DNA from: Maribellus luteus
GTDB taxonomy: Bacteria > Bacteroidota > Bacteroidia > Bacteroidales > Prolixibacteraceae
DNA length: 64,000 nucleotides
Assembly (NCBI RefSeq): GCF_003576475.1
Contig: NZ_QWGR01000004.1
Coordinates: forward strand, 1 to 64,000
Direction: 5' to 3'
Part shown: positions 8,983 through 17,629 of the stretch, in pieces
Position numbering within the stretch: the first letter of the stretch is position 1
Layout of the letters: every line of letters begins with the position of its first letter
The notes under the pieces: model-generated
Databases searched by the model: none
Seen by the model: only the letters and a program-made list of their open reading frames with translations
Told to the model about the DNA's origin: nothing
Translations under genes and position numbers: made by a program

Positions 8983-10104
8983 ATGAAAAAGATTCTATTC
9001 ATCCTGACTACCGCATTGTTCGTTTATGCTTGCGGAAGCTCTTCAGTAGAAGATGACAATACCAAAAGAACCAAGCTTCAGGAACTGAAACAACAGGTAC
9101 ACACACTCGAGCAGCAAATCGACCAGCTGGAAAAAGAACTCTCTGCCAATCAAACAGAGGAAACCATAAAAATAAAGGCAGAAACACTGACCAACAAAAG
9201 GTTTGAACACTTTATCGAAGTAACAGGCCAGGTGGAAGCCGAGCACGACGTGGACGTAAGTCCGGAAACCTCCGGAGTTATTAAGGAAGTGTTGGTGAAA
9301 GAAGGACAGCAGGTTTTGAAAGGACAGATTATGGCTCGCCTTAACACCGACGTACTGGAGCGTTCGATTGAAGAATTGCAGGTACAGCTTGATTTGGCCA
9401 CTACTAATTACGAGCGCCAGAAAAACCTTTGGGACCAAAACATCGGTTCCGAGATGCAGTTTTTACAGGCCAAAAACAACAAGGAAAGCCTCGAAACCCG
9501 CATCCTGGGTCTGAAAACCCAGACTGAACTGGCAGAAATAAAAGCTCCGTCTGACGGTGTGGTGGATATTGTTTACCAAAAGAAAGGCAACATCGGAAGT
9601 CCGCAGACCCCGTTTGCCAAAGTGGTGGATGTTACGCACCTGAAAATTTACGGCGACATCTCAGAATCATACATCACCAAAATCCACAAGGGAGATTCGG
9701 TTAAAATCAACTTCCCGGCCCTGAGTTCCAACATGTTTGCCACCATCGACCAAATCGGGAATACGATTGATCCGGCGAGTCGTACTTTCAGGGTACGTAT
9801 CAACATCAACAACCCCCGGAAACAGATAAAACCCAACCTGGTAGCAGTTTTGAAGTTCCGCGATTACCTGAACGACAATGCCATTGTAGTTCCGACCCTG
9901 TTTATTAAAGAAGATTTTACGGGCCACTACACCTACATTGTTGACTCGAAAGATGGGAAAACAGTAGCTAAAAAAGTTTATGTTGAACCGGGTGTAACCG
10001 ACAACAACCTCACCGAAGTAGTAAGCGGATTAAGCGCCGGCATGCAGGTTGTTTCAGAAGGCTACAACCAGATCGTGGACGGCACAACAGTCGCCATCAA
10101 CTAA
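8983..10104 (+). CDS. RND efflux periplasmic adaptor (membrane fusion protein), lipoprotein
   Basis: A 373-residue protein with a lipoprotein signal (LFVYACGSS, lipid-anchored cysteine) and an N-terminal coiled coil at about residues 25-55. The biotinyl-lipoyl half-motifs are visible as DVDVSPETSGVIKEVLVKEGQ and EIKAPSDGVVDIV, with a helical hairpin between them and a beta-barrel after. It links the RND pump to TolC. The ATG at 8983 starts directly at the signal peptide; the frame extends 30 bases further upstream without a better start. The pump gene follows after 22 bp. Confidence 0.93.
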   Translation: MKKILFILTTALFVYACGSSSVEDDNTKRTKLQELKQQVHTLEQQIDQLEKELSANQTEETIKIKAETLTNKRFEHFIEVTGQVEAEHDVDVSPETSGVIKEVLVKEGQQVLKGQIMARLNTDVLERSIEELQVQLDLATTNYERQKNLWDQNIGSEMQFLQAKNNKESLETRILGLKTQTELAEIKAPSDGVVDIVYQKKGNIGSPQTPFAKVVDVTHLKIYGDISESYITKIHKGDSVKINFPALSSNMFATIDQIGNTIDPASRTFRVRININNPRKQIKPNLVAVLKFRDYLNDNAIVVPTLFIKEDFTGHYTYIVDSKDGKTVAKKVYVEPGVTDNNLTEVVSGLSAGMQVVSEGYNQIVDGTTVAIN

Positions 10105-10126
10105 TTACTCCAAAAACTCTGATGAA

Positions 10127-13100
10127 ATGGAGAAAGAAAAACATGCATTAAAAGACGAAATAACGCGGAAGTTCAGACCAACTTACCTCGCGTTAAAAAA
10201 TAAAACCACCATCTACATCTTCACTTTCCTGTTGGTGTTCTTTGGTATATTCTCGTACCAGCAAATGCCGCGCGAAGCGATGCCCGAGATTGTGGTTCCG
10301 TACATTTTTATACAGACTCTGTACCCGGGAAACTCGCCCGTTGACATTGAAAACCTTTGTACGCGACCCATTGAAAAAGAACTCAAAGGCTTGAAAGGTG
10401 TAAAAAAAGTGTCGTCGGCCTCTTTCCAGGATGTCAGCACCATTATGGTGGAGTTCAACACCAATGTTACCATTAAACAGGCATTGCAGGATACCAAAGA
10501 CCGTGTTGACAAAGCAAAATCTGAACTGCCCGACGATCTTCCAAGTGATCCGTATGTAACCGACTTCGACCTTTCGGAATTCCCGATCATGAACGTAAAC
10601 ATCTCGGGTGAATTCAGCATGCGCGAGCTAAAAAAATACGCCGAGCTGCTTCAGGACGAGTTTGAAAGCTACCGCGAGATTTCGGAAGCCAACATCCGGG
10701 GCGTGGAGGAAAGGGAAATTCAGATCGACATCGACCCTTATAAACTCGATGCCACCGGGCTTACTTTCGAAGATGTATCGCTGGCCATTCAGCTCGAAAA
10801 CGTTACCATGGGCGCGGGCCAGTTTACGGCCGATAAAATCAGGCGTACCATTCGTACCGAAGCCAACTACACGGATATGAACCAGATCAGGAACACCATC
10901 ATAAAAGTAAACGATGGAAAACCTGTTTACATTCGCGACATAGCAACCGTAACCGATGGATACAAGGAACAAAGCACCATTGCCCGTCTGGACAATAAAC
11001 CGGTGGTAACGCTTTCGATTACCAAAAAATCGGGCGAAAACATTCTGTCGGCTTCTGAGAATATTTTTAAAGGAATTGAGACCCTGAAAGAAAGTGGCAG
11101 AATACCCAAAAATCTGGATGTAATTGTCACCGACGACATGACCACCTACATCGAGGACACCATTTCCAACCTCGAAAACAGCATTATCCTGGGGATGATC
11201 CTCGTTACTTTTGTACTCTTCCTGTTTTTAGGTTTCAGAAATGCACTTTTTGCAGGGCTCGCCATCCCGCTGTCAATGTTTCTTTCGTTTGTAATCCTTG
11301 AGCAATCGGGAGTCACACTGAATTCGATGGTGTTGTATGCACTTATCCTGGCTTTGGGAATGTTGGTGGACAATGCCATTGTGGTGGTGGAGAACGTGTA
11401 CCGGCTTTACAGCCAGGGCTACTCGCTGATGAGCGCCACCAAACGGGGTGTGAGTGAGATCGCGTTCCCCATTATTTCCTCCACATTAACTACGCTGGCT
11501 GCCTTCTTCCCGCTACTTGCCTGGGAAGGAATGATAGGCGAATTTATGTCCATCCTCCCGCGTACACTTATTGTGGTGCTGGCCTCGTCTCTCTTTGTAG
11601 CGCTGATTCTTAATCCGCCGTTTATCGCCTCCTACATGAAGATTGACGATATTATGAAAAAGGCCAACAAAAAGAAGATCCTGAAAAATGCAGCCATTTT
11701 TGCTGCGGTCTCGGCTGTTTTCTATGTGCTGAAAGTCTACTTACTCGGTAATTTACTACTTACCGTAGCTTTGATAATGGTTCTTAACATTGTTGCACTG
11801 CGGCCATTGGCCCGCTGGTTCCAAACCCGGTTTCTGGTATGGCTCGAGGGGGTTTACACCCGCCGCTTACGCCATGCGCTTACCGGTCCCTGGCCATATG
11901 TCTACTTTGGAGGAACTGTGTTGCTGATGATTTTTTCGATGCAGTTTTATTTCGGAGGAAGCCCCAAAACGGTCTTCTTCCCGAATACCGATCCCGCAAC
12001 CATTTATGTTACCATGGAGCTTCCACTCGGAACATCGATTGAAAAGACCGACGAAGTATCCCGGCAGGTTGAAACCATCATTAAAAAAACAATCGATCCG
12101 TTCAAACACATTGTAAAATCGGTTACCACCAACGTAGGGGTCGGAAAAGGCGGCATGTTTGAAAGCGAATCAAGTCCCAACAAATCACTCACTTTGGTGT
12201 CGTTTACTGAATACAAAAACAGGGAAGGCATTAATACCAGCAAGATCATGCAGGACATAAGTAAAAATCTCGATGGTTTTGTGGGGGCAAAAATTTATGT
12301 TGAAAAGAACGATGAAGGCCCGCCAACCGGAGCGCCTGTTAACATTGATATTGCTGGCGACGAATTCAACCAGCTGATAAAAATTACAGACGACTTTATC
12401 CGGCTGATCGAGGCAGATAATATTCCGGGGATTGACGAGTTAAAGCTCAACATCAATGTAAACCAGCCCGAAATGCTGATTGAAGTCGACCGTGAGAAAG
12501 CCCGTTTGTACGAACTTTCCACGCAGGAAATTGCACTGGCATTCAGAAACGCCCTATACGGCTACGAGGCCAGCAAGTTTAAAGACGGTGAAGATGAGTA
12601 CGACATATTTGTTCGCTTGGCCGAAGAATACCGCAACGACGTTTCCACTTTAATGAACCAGAAAATTAAGGTAGAAGAACACAGTATTCCCATCTCTTCG
12701 GTGGCCAGCTTTAAATATGCCACTACCTACGACAAAATCAGCCGGATTGATTTTAAACGCGAAATCACTATTTCGTCCGAAGTAGTTGAGGGATACAATC
12801 CCAACGAGATCAATGCACGTATCGCCCAGATTCTGGAAGATTATCAAATGCCCGAAGGATACACCTACGCATTCACCGGCGAACAGCAGGAACAGGCTGA
12901 AAGCATGGAATTTTTGTTCTTTGCCCTGCTGATTGCCATTGCGCTGATCATGATTATCATGGTAACACAGTTTAACTCCTTTATCCGGCCGGCAATCATC
13001 ATTGCCACCGTAATTTTCAGCACCATTGGTGTTTTCCTTGGACTGGGAATTTTCCAGATGGAATTTGTGGTGATCATGACCGGAATCGGAATTATCTCGC

Positions 13101-13564
13101 TGGCAGGGATTGTAGTAAACAACGGTATTGTACTGATCGACTATATCGACCTTACGCGGAAACGGAAAAGAGAAGAACTTGGCTTGCCCGAAGATGCATT
13201 CTTACCCAAGGATGTACAACGCGAGGCGCTGGTTGAAGCCGGCCGCACCCGTTTGAGACCCGTGTTGTTAACGGCAGTTACCACAGTGCTTGGATTGCTG
13301 CCTTTAGCCGTTGGACTCAACTTCGACTTCTTTTCGCTGTACACGCATTTCGATCCGCAAATTTCAATCGGCGGCGAAAGTGTAGCGTTCTGGGGGCCAA
13401 TGTCGTGGACCGTAATTTTTGGGTTGACTTTTGCCACCGTTCTTACCCTGGTTATTTCTCCGGTAATGTACATGATCACTATTCGCATCAATTACACCAT
13501 CCGGAAATGGACCGGCAATCTTCCTCACCAACAAGTTGTAAACCAACAACAGATACTTGAATAG
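10127..13564 (+). CDS. RND-superfamily efflux pump inner-membrane subunit
   Basis: A 1145-residue AcrB/CusA-like transporter using proton flow to export its substrates. It shows the RND layout: a first membrane helix near residue 30, a large periplasmic loop, a membrane block containing GMLVDNAIVVVENV, an internal repeat of the loop, and a second block with GIVVNNGIVLIDYID. The paired acidic residues of the proton relay lie in the first of these. The ATG at 10127 lies after the adaptor's stop and is preferred over the longer overlapping frame. The substrate cannot be told from sequence. A hairpin terminator follows immediately. Confidence 0.93.
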   Translation: MEKEKHALKDEITRKFRPTYLALKNKTTIYIFTFLLVFFGIFSYQQMPREAMPEIVVPYIFIQTLYPGNSPVDIENLCTRPIEKELKGLKGVKKVSSASFQDVSTIMVEFNTNVTIKQALQDTKDRVDKAKSELPDDLPSDPYVTDFDLSEFPIMNVNISGEFSMRELKKYAELLQDEFESYREISEANIRGVEEREIQIDIDPYKLDATGLTFEDVSLAIQLENVTMGAGQFTADKIRRTIRTEANYTDMNQIRNTIIKVNDGKPVYIRDIATVTDGYKEQSTIARLDNKPVVTLSITKKSGENILSASENIFKGIETLKESGRIPKNLDVIVTDDMTTYIEDTISNLENSIILGMILVTFVLFLFLGFRNALFAGLAIPLSMFLSFVILEQSGVTLNSMVLYALILALGMLVDNAIVVVENVYRLYSQGYSLMSATKRGVSEIAFPIISSTLTTLAAFFPLLAWEGMIGEFMSILPRTLIVVLASSLFVALILNPPFIASYMKIDDIMKKANKKKILKNAAIFAAVSAVFYVLKVYLLGNLLLTVALIMVLNIVALRPLARWFQTRFLVWLEGVYTRRLRHALTGPWPYVYFGGTVLLMIFSMQFYFGGSPKTVFFPNTDPATIYVTMELPLGTSIEKTDEVSRQVETIIKKTIDPFKHIVKSVTTNVGVGKGGMFESESSPNKSLTLVSFTEYKNREGINTSKIMQDISKNLDGFVGAKIYVEKNDEGPPTGAPVNIDIAGDEFNQLIKITDDFIRLIEADNIPGIDELKLNINVNQPEMLIEVDREKARLYELSTQEIALAFRNALYGYEASKFKDGEDEYDIFVRLAEEYRNDVSTLMNQKIKVEEHSIPISSVASFKYATTYDKISRIDFKREITISSEVVEGYNPNEINARIAQILEDYQMPEGYTYAFTGEQQEQAESMEFLFFALLIAIALIMIIMVTQFNSFIRPAIIIATVIFSTIGVFLGLGIFQMEFVVIMTGIGIISLAGIVVNNGIVLIDYIDLTRKRKREELGLPEDAFLPKDVQREALVEAGRTRLRPVLLTAVTTVLGLLPLAVGLNFDFFSLYTHFDPQISIGGESVAFWGPMSWTVIFGLTFATVLTLVISPVMYMITIRINYTIRKWTGNLPHQQVVNQQQILE

Positions 13565-13565
13565 C

Positions 13566-13597
13566 AAAAAAGCGGAGATTAACTCTCCGCTTTTTTT
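13566..13597 (+). terminator. Terminator of the RND efflux operon
   Basis: GCGGAGA (13572-13578) pairs with TCTCCGC (13584-13590), followed by seven T residues. The hairpin begins right after the pump's stop codon. The A-run on the left side could also let it act on the minus-strand gene that ends at 13639. Confidence 0.9.
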
Positions 13598-13638
13598 ATT
13601 TCTTTTTCTCAGACATCACAAGTCACAATCCGGTCACA

Positions 13639-15069
13639 CTACTCTAAAAACAGCGTATAGTTTTCATAGCGGGCAAACACTTCTTTTACGTAAGTATAAG
13701 GCTCCACGCCGCGAACATAACCGTATTTCACCACCGACTTATTGTAGTTCTCGGGATAACTCAACTTTAAAATCGACTCTTCCACATTTTTATCCCAGGC
13801 ATCCGGATCCAGTTTGTCCAGTTTTGCCAGGTTTCGTGCATCTTCCACATGCCCATACCCGCAGTTATAAGCTGCCATGGTAAACTTTATGCGCTGCACG
13901 GAATCCGGAATCTCCTCAAAACGACCCCAGAGAAGTTCCAGAATTTTGGTAGCAGCATCCATGCTTTGAACCGGGTCGGTCCGGTCCTTCACGCCAAATC
14001 GCTCCGCGGTTCCGGGCATCAGCTGCATCAGCCCTTTAGCTCCGGCCCACGATTCCAGCTCCGGGTTAAACTTCGACTCCTGAAAAACCATGGCGGCCAT
14101 TAAACGCCAGTCCCAGCCAAGCGTATCGGCACTGGCCTGTATCAATTCGTCGTAAGCACTCACCCGGTTGTTGTTCAGGCTGTAAAAGTCGCTGTTTTCG
14201 CGCCGTCTGAAATCACGCTCGTTTTTAAAATATTTGTTGTAAATCACATAGTACTCCACCCCATCCTTCATCTCATTGATCCATTCGTTCAATGCTTTTT
14301 CCAACTCTTTGCTTTGAGGGCGCAATGCCCAGGCCATCCGTTGCGAAAAACTGATCGGGACCCGAATATCCAGCTCCGGATAGTACGAAGCATTGATGCT
14401 TGCAATGTTGTTATCGGCTACGGTGTATTTTATTTCGCCGTTGGCCACCATTTCAATAATCTTATCAGTCGATAAATCGCCGGGCAAAGTATCGATATGA
14501 ATCTCCCCGCCAATTTCTTCGCTCAGGTTTGCCAGCCTCGAAAAATAAGAGGTATTCGCGCTTACCGAAACGGTATCGCCAATTAACTCAATGGCATCGT
14601 GAACAAGCGAAGCCTGCACTTCGCTCCACTTCATTTTCCGGTAGTTTTCGGGTTTTCGCTGCACCAATACCTGGTGGGTGAGATACAGATAATCGGAGAA
14701 AGTCACTTTTTTCTTTCGCTCATTGGTTATTGTGAGACCGTGAGCGATCAAATCCACGTTTCCCTCTCCCAACTGATAAAACATGGTATCGAGGTTGTTC
14801 GAAACAATAATATTTAACTCAACACCAAGATGCCGGGCAAAGCGTTTCAGAAGGTCGTACTCATACCCCATTGGCTGTCCTTTGTAAAGAAAATAGCTGG
14901 TACCGCTGTAGGACGTGATCACTTTCAGCACACCGTCGTCAAGAATCTGAGGTAAATCGTGCTTTAACTTTAATTCTTTTTCCTTCCCTGCCTTTCTATC
15001 GCGAAATAATCCGCAAGAAGTCAGGGCAAGAAGTAGGATAAAAAATAGATAGCGAAGCTGTTTTCCCAT
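13639..15069 (-). CDS. MltF-like membrane-bound lytic murein transglycosylase
   Basis: A 476-residue lipoprotein (lipobox LTSC near residue 19) with two domains. Residues about 40-280 form a bacterial extracellular solute-binding (SBP_bac_3) domain, and residues about 305-470 a goose-lysozyme-type SLT domain. The catalytic glutamate is E331 within VFQESKFNP, followed by GAKGLMQLMPGTA and AAYNCGYGHV, both standard for the family. Such enzymes cleave peptidoglycan glycan strands to 1,6-anhydro products and may be controlled by the binding domain. It is transcribed alone, convergent with the efflux operon. Confidence 0.93.
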   Translation of the reverse strand: MGKQLRYLFFILLLALTSCGLFRDRKAGKEKELKLKHDLPQILDDGVLKVITSYSGTSYFLYKGQPMGYEYDLLKRFARHLGVELNIIVSNNLDTMFYQLGEGNVDLIAHGLTITNERKKKVTFSDYLYLTHQVLVQRKPENYRKMKWSEVQASLVHDAIELIGDTVSVSANTSYFSRLANLSEEIGGEIHIDTLPGDLSTDKIIEMVANGEIKYTVADNNIASINASYYPELDIRVPISFSQRMAWALRPQSKELEKALNEWINEMKDGVEYYVIYNKYFKNERDFRRRENSDFYSLNNNRVSAYDELIQASADTLGWDWRLMAAMVFQESKFNPELESWAGAKGLMQLMPGTAERFGVKDRTDPVQSMDAATKILELLWGRFEEIPDSVQRIKFTMAAYNCGYGHVEDARNLAKLDKLDPDAWDKNVEESILKLSYPENYNKSVVKYGYVRGVEPYTYVKEVFARYENYTLFLE

Positions 15070-15296
15070 AAATATTTATTACAGTTTGCAATCTTTCTCT
15101 GACTACAAGGTAAAAAAAGTTACGTTTTTTAAGAACATACTAAAAGGATAATGCCTTTTATTCCTCAACAATCCAAATGGTTCAAATGCTCAAATAAATT
15201 TTTCCCATTCAAAACGCAAAAATAACAATGTTATGTTTTGTCGGTCTGCTTTTCTTTTATCTGACAGCAAAATGAATATCGTTTTGCCGATTTTGC

Positions 15297-15304
15297 TATA
15301 TTTG
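15297..15304 (+). promoter_or_regulatory. Bacteroidota -7 box upstream of the TPR sensor kinase
   Basis: TATATTTG matches the phylum's -7 consensus TAnnTTTG exactly and lies 18 bp before the start codon, which would give a very short leader. A good -33 TTTG at the expected distance is not visible, so the call rests on the -7 box alone. Confidence 0.4.
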
Positions 15305-15322
15305 GTCGGAATTGCCGACTAA

Positions 15323-17398
15323 ATGAAAGTTCAATTTAGACACATATCAACCTACCTTATATTTTGTTTTGGTTTGCTGTTTAGTTCTTCGCTGTTTGCC
15401 ATGGATCAGAAGATAGATTCCTTGAAAACTGCATGCCTCACCGAAACGGATTCCATCAAATTGGTGGACAATTATAATGCATTATCGGTCTATTTTACTT
15501 ACTCCAATTCCGACAGCTCGCTTTTTTATGCGCAAAAAGCTTTCGATCTGGCAAAAAAGGCGGGCTATCGCAAAGGAGAAGGCACCGCACTGTTTCGCAT
15601 CAGCTATTGCTACGATCAATCCGGGCAATGGAACGATGCCATCAACAACCTCCAAAATGCCATCTCTATTTTTGCAGAAATCAAGGACACTTCCAATATT
15701 ATTGCCTGCCAGCTAAACCTTGGTCTTATATACTCCTATGGTGCCGACCTTGTAAAAGGACTCGAGTATACCATCCGCGCTAAAAATCTGGCAGAAAAAC
15801 TCAATGATGACCACTTTGGATTAACCGAAGCCTACACCAACATTGGCTGGTACTACGAATACCTGAAAGAATACCGCGGTGCTTACCGCTATTACATGAA
15901 AGCCCTCGAAATAGCCGAGCAGACTAAGGAAGTGGATTACATAGCAGTGATTTCCACGGGTTTGTGTTTTGTAAACATCAAACTCAAAAAGCTTGATGAG
16001 GCTCTGGACAACCTAAAAAAAGCACAGGAACTTCTGCCTCAAATCGAAGACCTTCATTTCGAAACCCAGGTAACCATTTTGTTTGTGTATTATTATCTCG
16101 AAATCGATGACCTGTTGGCGGCCGAAAAAAACGTCCGAAAAGCCGAGCAAATGATCAACGAGCAAAACTTTGAGCGGATGAGAGCCGACCTGGCTTACCT
16201 CGAAGGGAAGCTTTTCTTAAAACAGAAGAAATCGTCTGATGCTTTGGCCTGTTTTAATAGCGCGCTTACGTTGTGCGAAAAGATGGACCGACACGATCTC
16301 GTCAAAGACATTTATAGTGCAAAAACAGAAGCTCTGGCCGAATTGGGACAATACAAAAGGGCTTACGAGATTCAGCAACTTGCCAACAAGTCGAATGCAA
16401 TGCTGCAGCCCAATAAAATTGCACAGGTCCTTGGAGAATTTGAACACCAGGAACAGGCGCAGCTCCAGGCGAAACTAACCGAAGAAAAAATCAGGAACGA
16501 TAAATTCAAAAGCCGGATTAAATTACAAATAGCAGCATTTGCAGCGATTATGCTGGTTATTGTTGTAATTATTCTTGGGTACTTCTTGTGGATAAAAAGA
16601 AAACATGCCGGAGTTTTAAAAGAAAACTACGAAACCATACATGAGCAAAAGGTATTACTCGAAAGAAACCTCCGGCGAATGGAAGAAGACGAGCGGAAAC
16701 TAAAGGAACTAAATGCAACCAAAGACAAGTTTTTTTCGATCATTGCACACGACCTTAAAAATCCATTCAACGTACTGATCGGAATCTCGGACCTGCTTCG
16801 CACCAACAGCGATATCAAAAATTCCAAAGACTTTGAAACGCTGATAGAAGGGATGTTTCAAACCGCTACTTCGGGTTATAATTTGCTGGAAAACCTGCTT
16901 GAATGGTCGCGCACACAAACCGGAAACCTTCAGTACAAACCACAACCCTTCCACTTCAACAAGGTTCTGTCTTCCAACGAAATACTATTCAAAGAAGCCG
17001 CCAAATCAAAAAGCATTACCATTAACTGGCCTTCCATCCACGAAATGGTGGTGGCTGATTTCAATATGGTCAATTTCATTTTCCGCAATCTTCTGAACAA
17101 TGCCATCAAGTTCTCTTATGAAGGAGATACCATCGATGTTTCGGTTTCAGCCAACGGAAAAATGGTAGAATGCAATATCCGGGACAACGGTATTGGCATG
17201 GACGAAGAAACCCTTCAAAAGTTGTTCAAAATTGAACATTCTGTTCAGAAAGATGGCACAGCCAAAGAAAAAGGTACAGGACTTGGCTTGATACTCTGCA
17301 AGGAATTTGTCGAAAAAAATGGTGGCAAAATCTGGGTCGATAGCAAACCGGGAAAAGGCAGCATTTTTGGCTTCAGCTTACCTCTTAAACGAGCGTAA
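15323..17398 (+). CDS. TPR-repeat sensor histidine kinase
   Basis: A 691-residue protein with a signal peptide and about five to seven tetratricopeptide repeats (residues 40-380). One membrane helix follows near residues 400-420, then a coiled coil and a cytosolic kinase core. The phosphoacceptor is H476 in FSIIAHDLKNPFN; the ATPase part shows NAIKFS, DNGIGM and GTGLGL boxes. The periplasmic TPR region probably senses a protein or cell-envelope signal. No response regulator lies beside it, so it is an orphan kinase here. It stands alone between the lytic transglycosylase and the GH2 operon. Confidence 0.92.
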   Translation: MKVQFRHISTYLIFCFGLLFSSSLFAMDQKIDSLKTACLTETDSIKLVDNYNALSVYFTYSNSDSSLFYAQKAFDLAKKAGYRKGEGTALFRISYCYDQSGQWNDAINNLQNAISIFAEIKDTSNIIACQLNLGLIYSYGADLVKGLEYTIRAKNLAEKLNDDHFGLTEAYTNIGWYYEYLKEYRGAYRYYMKALEIAEQTKEVDYIAVISTGLCFVNIKLKKLDEALDNLKKAQELLPQIEDLHFETQVTILFVYYYLEIDDLLAAEKNVRKAEQMINEQNFERMRADLAYLEGKLFLKQKKSSDALACFNSALTLCEKMDRHDLVKDIYSAKTEALAELGQYKRAYEIQQLANKSNAMLQPNKIAQVLGEFEHQEQAQLQAKLTEEKIRNDKFKSRIKLQIAAFAAIMLVIVVIILGYFLWIKRKHAGVLKENYETIHEQKVLLERNLRRMEEDERKLKELNATKDKFFSIIAHDLKNPFNVLIGISDLLRTNSDIKNSKDFETLIEGMFQTATSGYNLLENLLEWSRTQTGNLQYKPQPFHFNKVLSSNEILFKEAAKSKSITINWPSIHEMVVADFNMVNFIFRNLLNNAIKFSYEGDTIDVSVSANGKMVECNIRDNGIGMDEETLQKLFKIEHSVQKDGTAKEKGTGLGLILCKEFVEKNGGKIWVDSKPGKGSIFGFSLPLKRA

Positions 17399-17629
17399 AT
17401 TAGGTTAAAGTAAGCATTTAGTCGACCAAGAGTGCGCACACATGCCGCATGAAATACCGGAGAAACGAAGAATATTAAAGTAAAACTCCCATCTTTGCAG
17501 AGAACCAGGACCGCAGCAACACGTTTTGAAATGCCGGGTCAGATTGAAATTCTTTGACAAGAGATCCCTCTCATTTTATTGAAACGATAAAAGCTAAACT
17601 ACAATACAACTATTAACGATTCGCGCCGA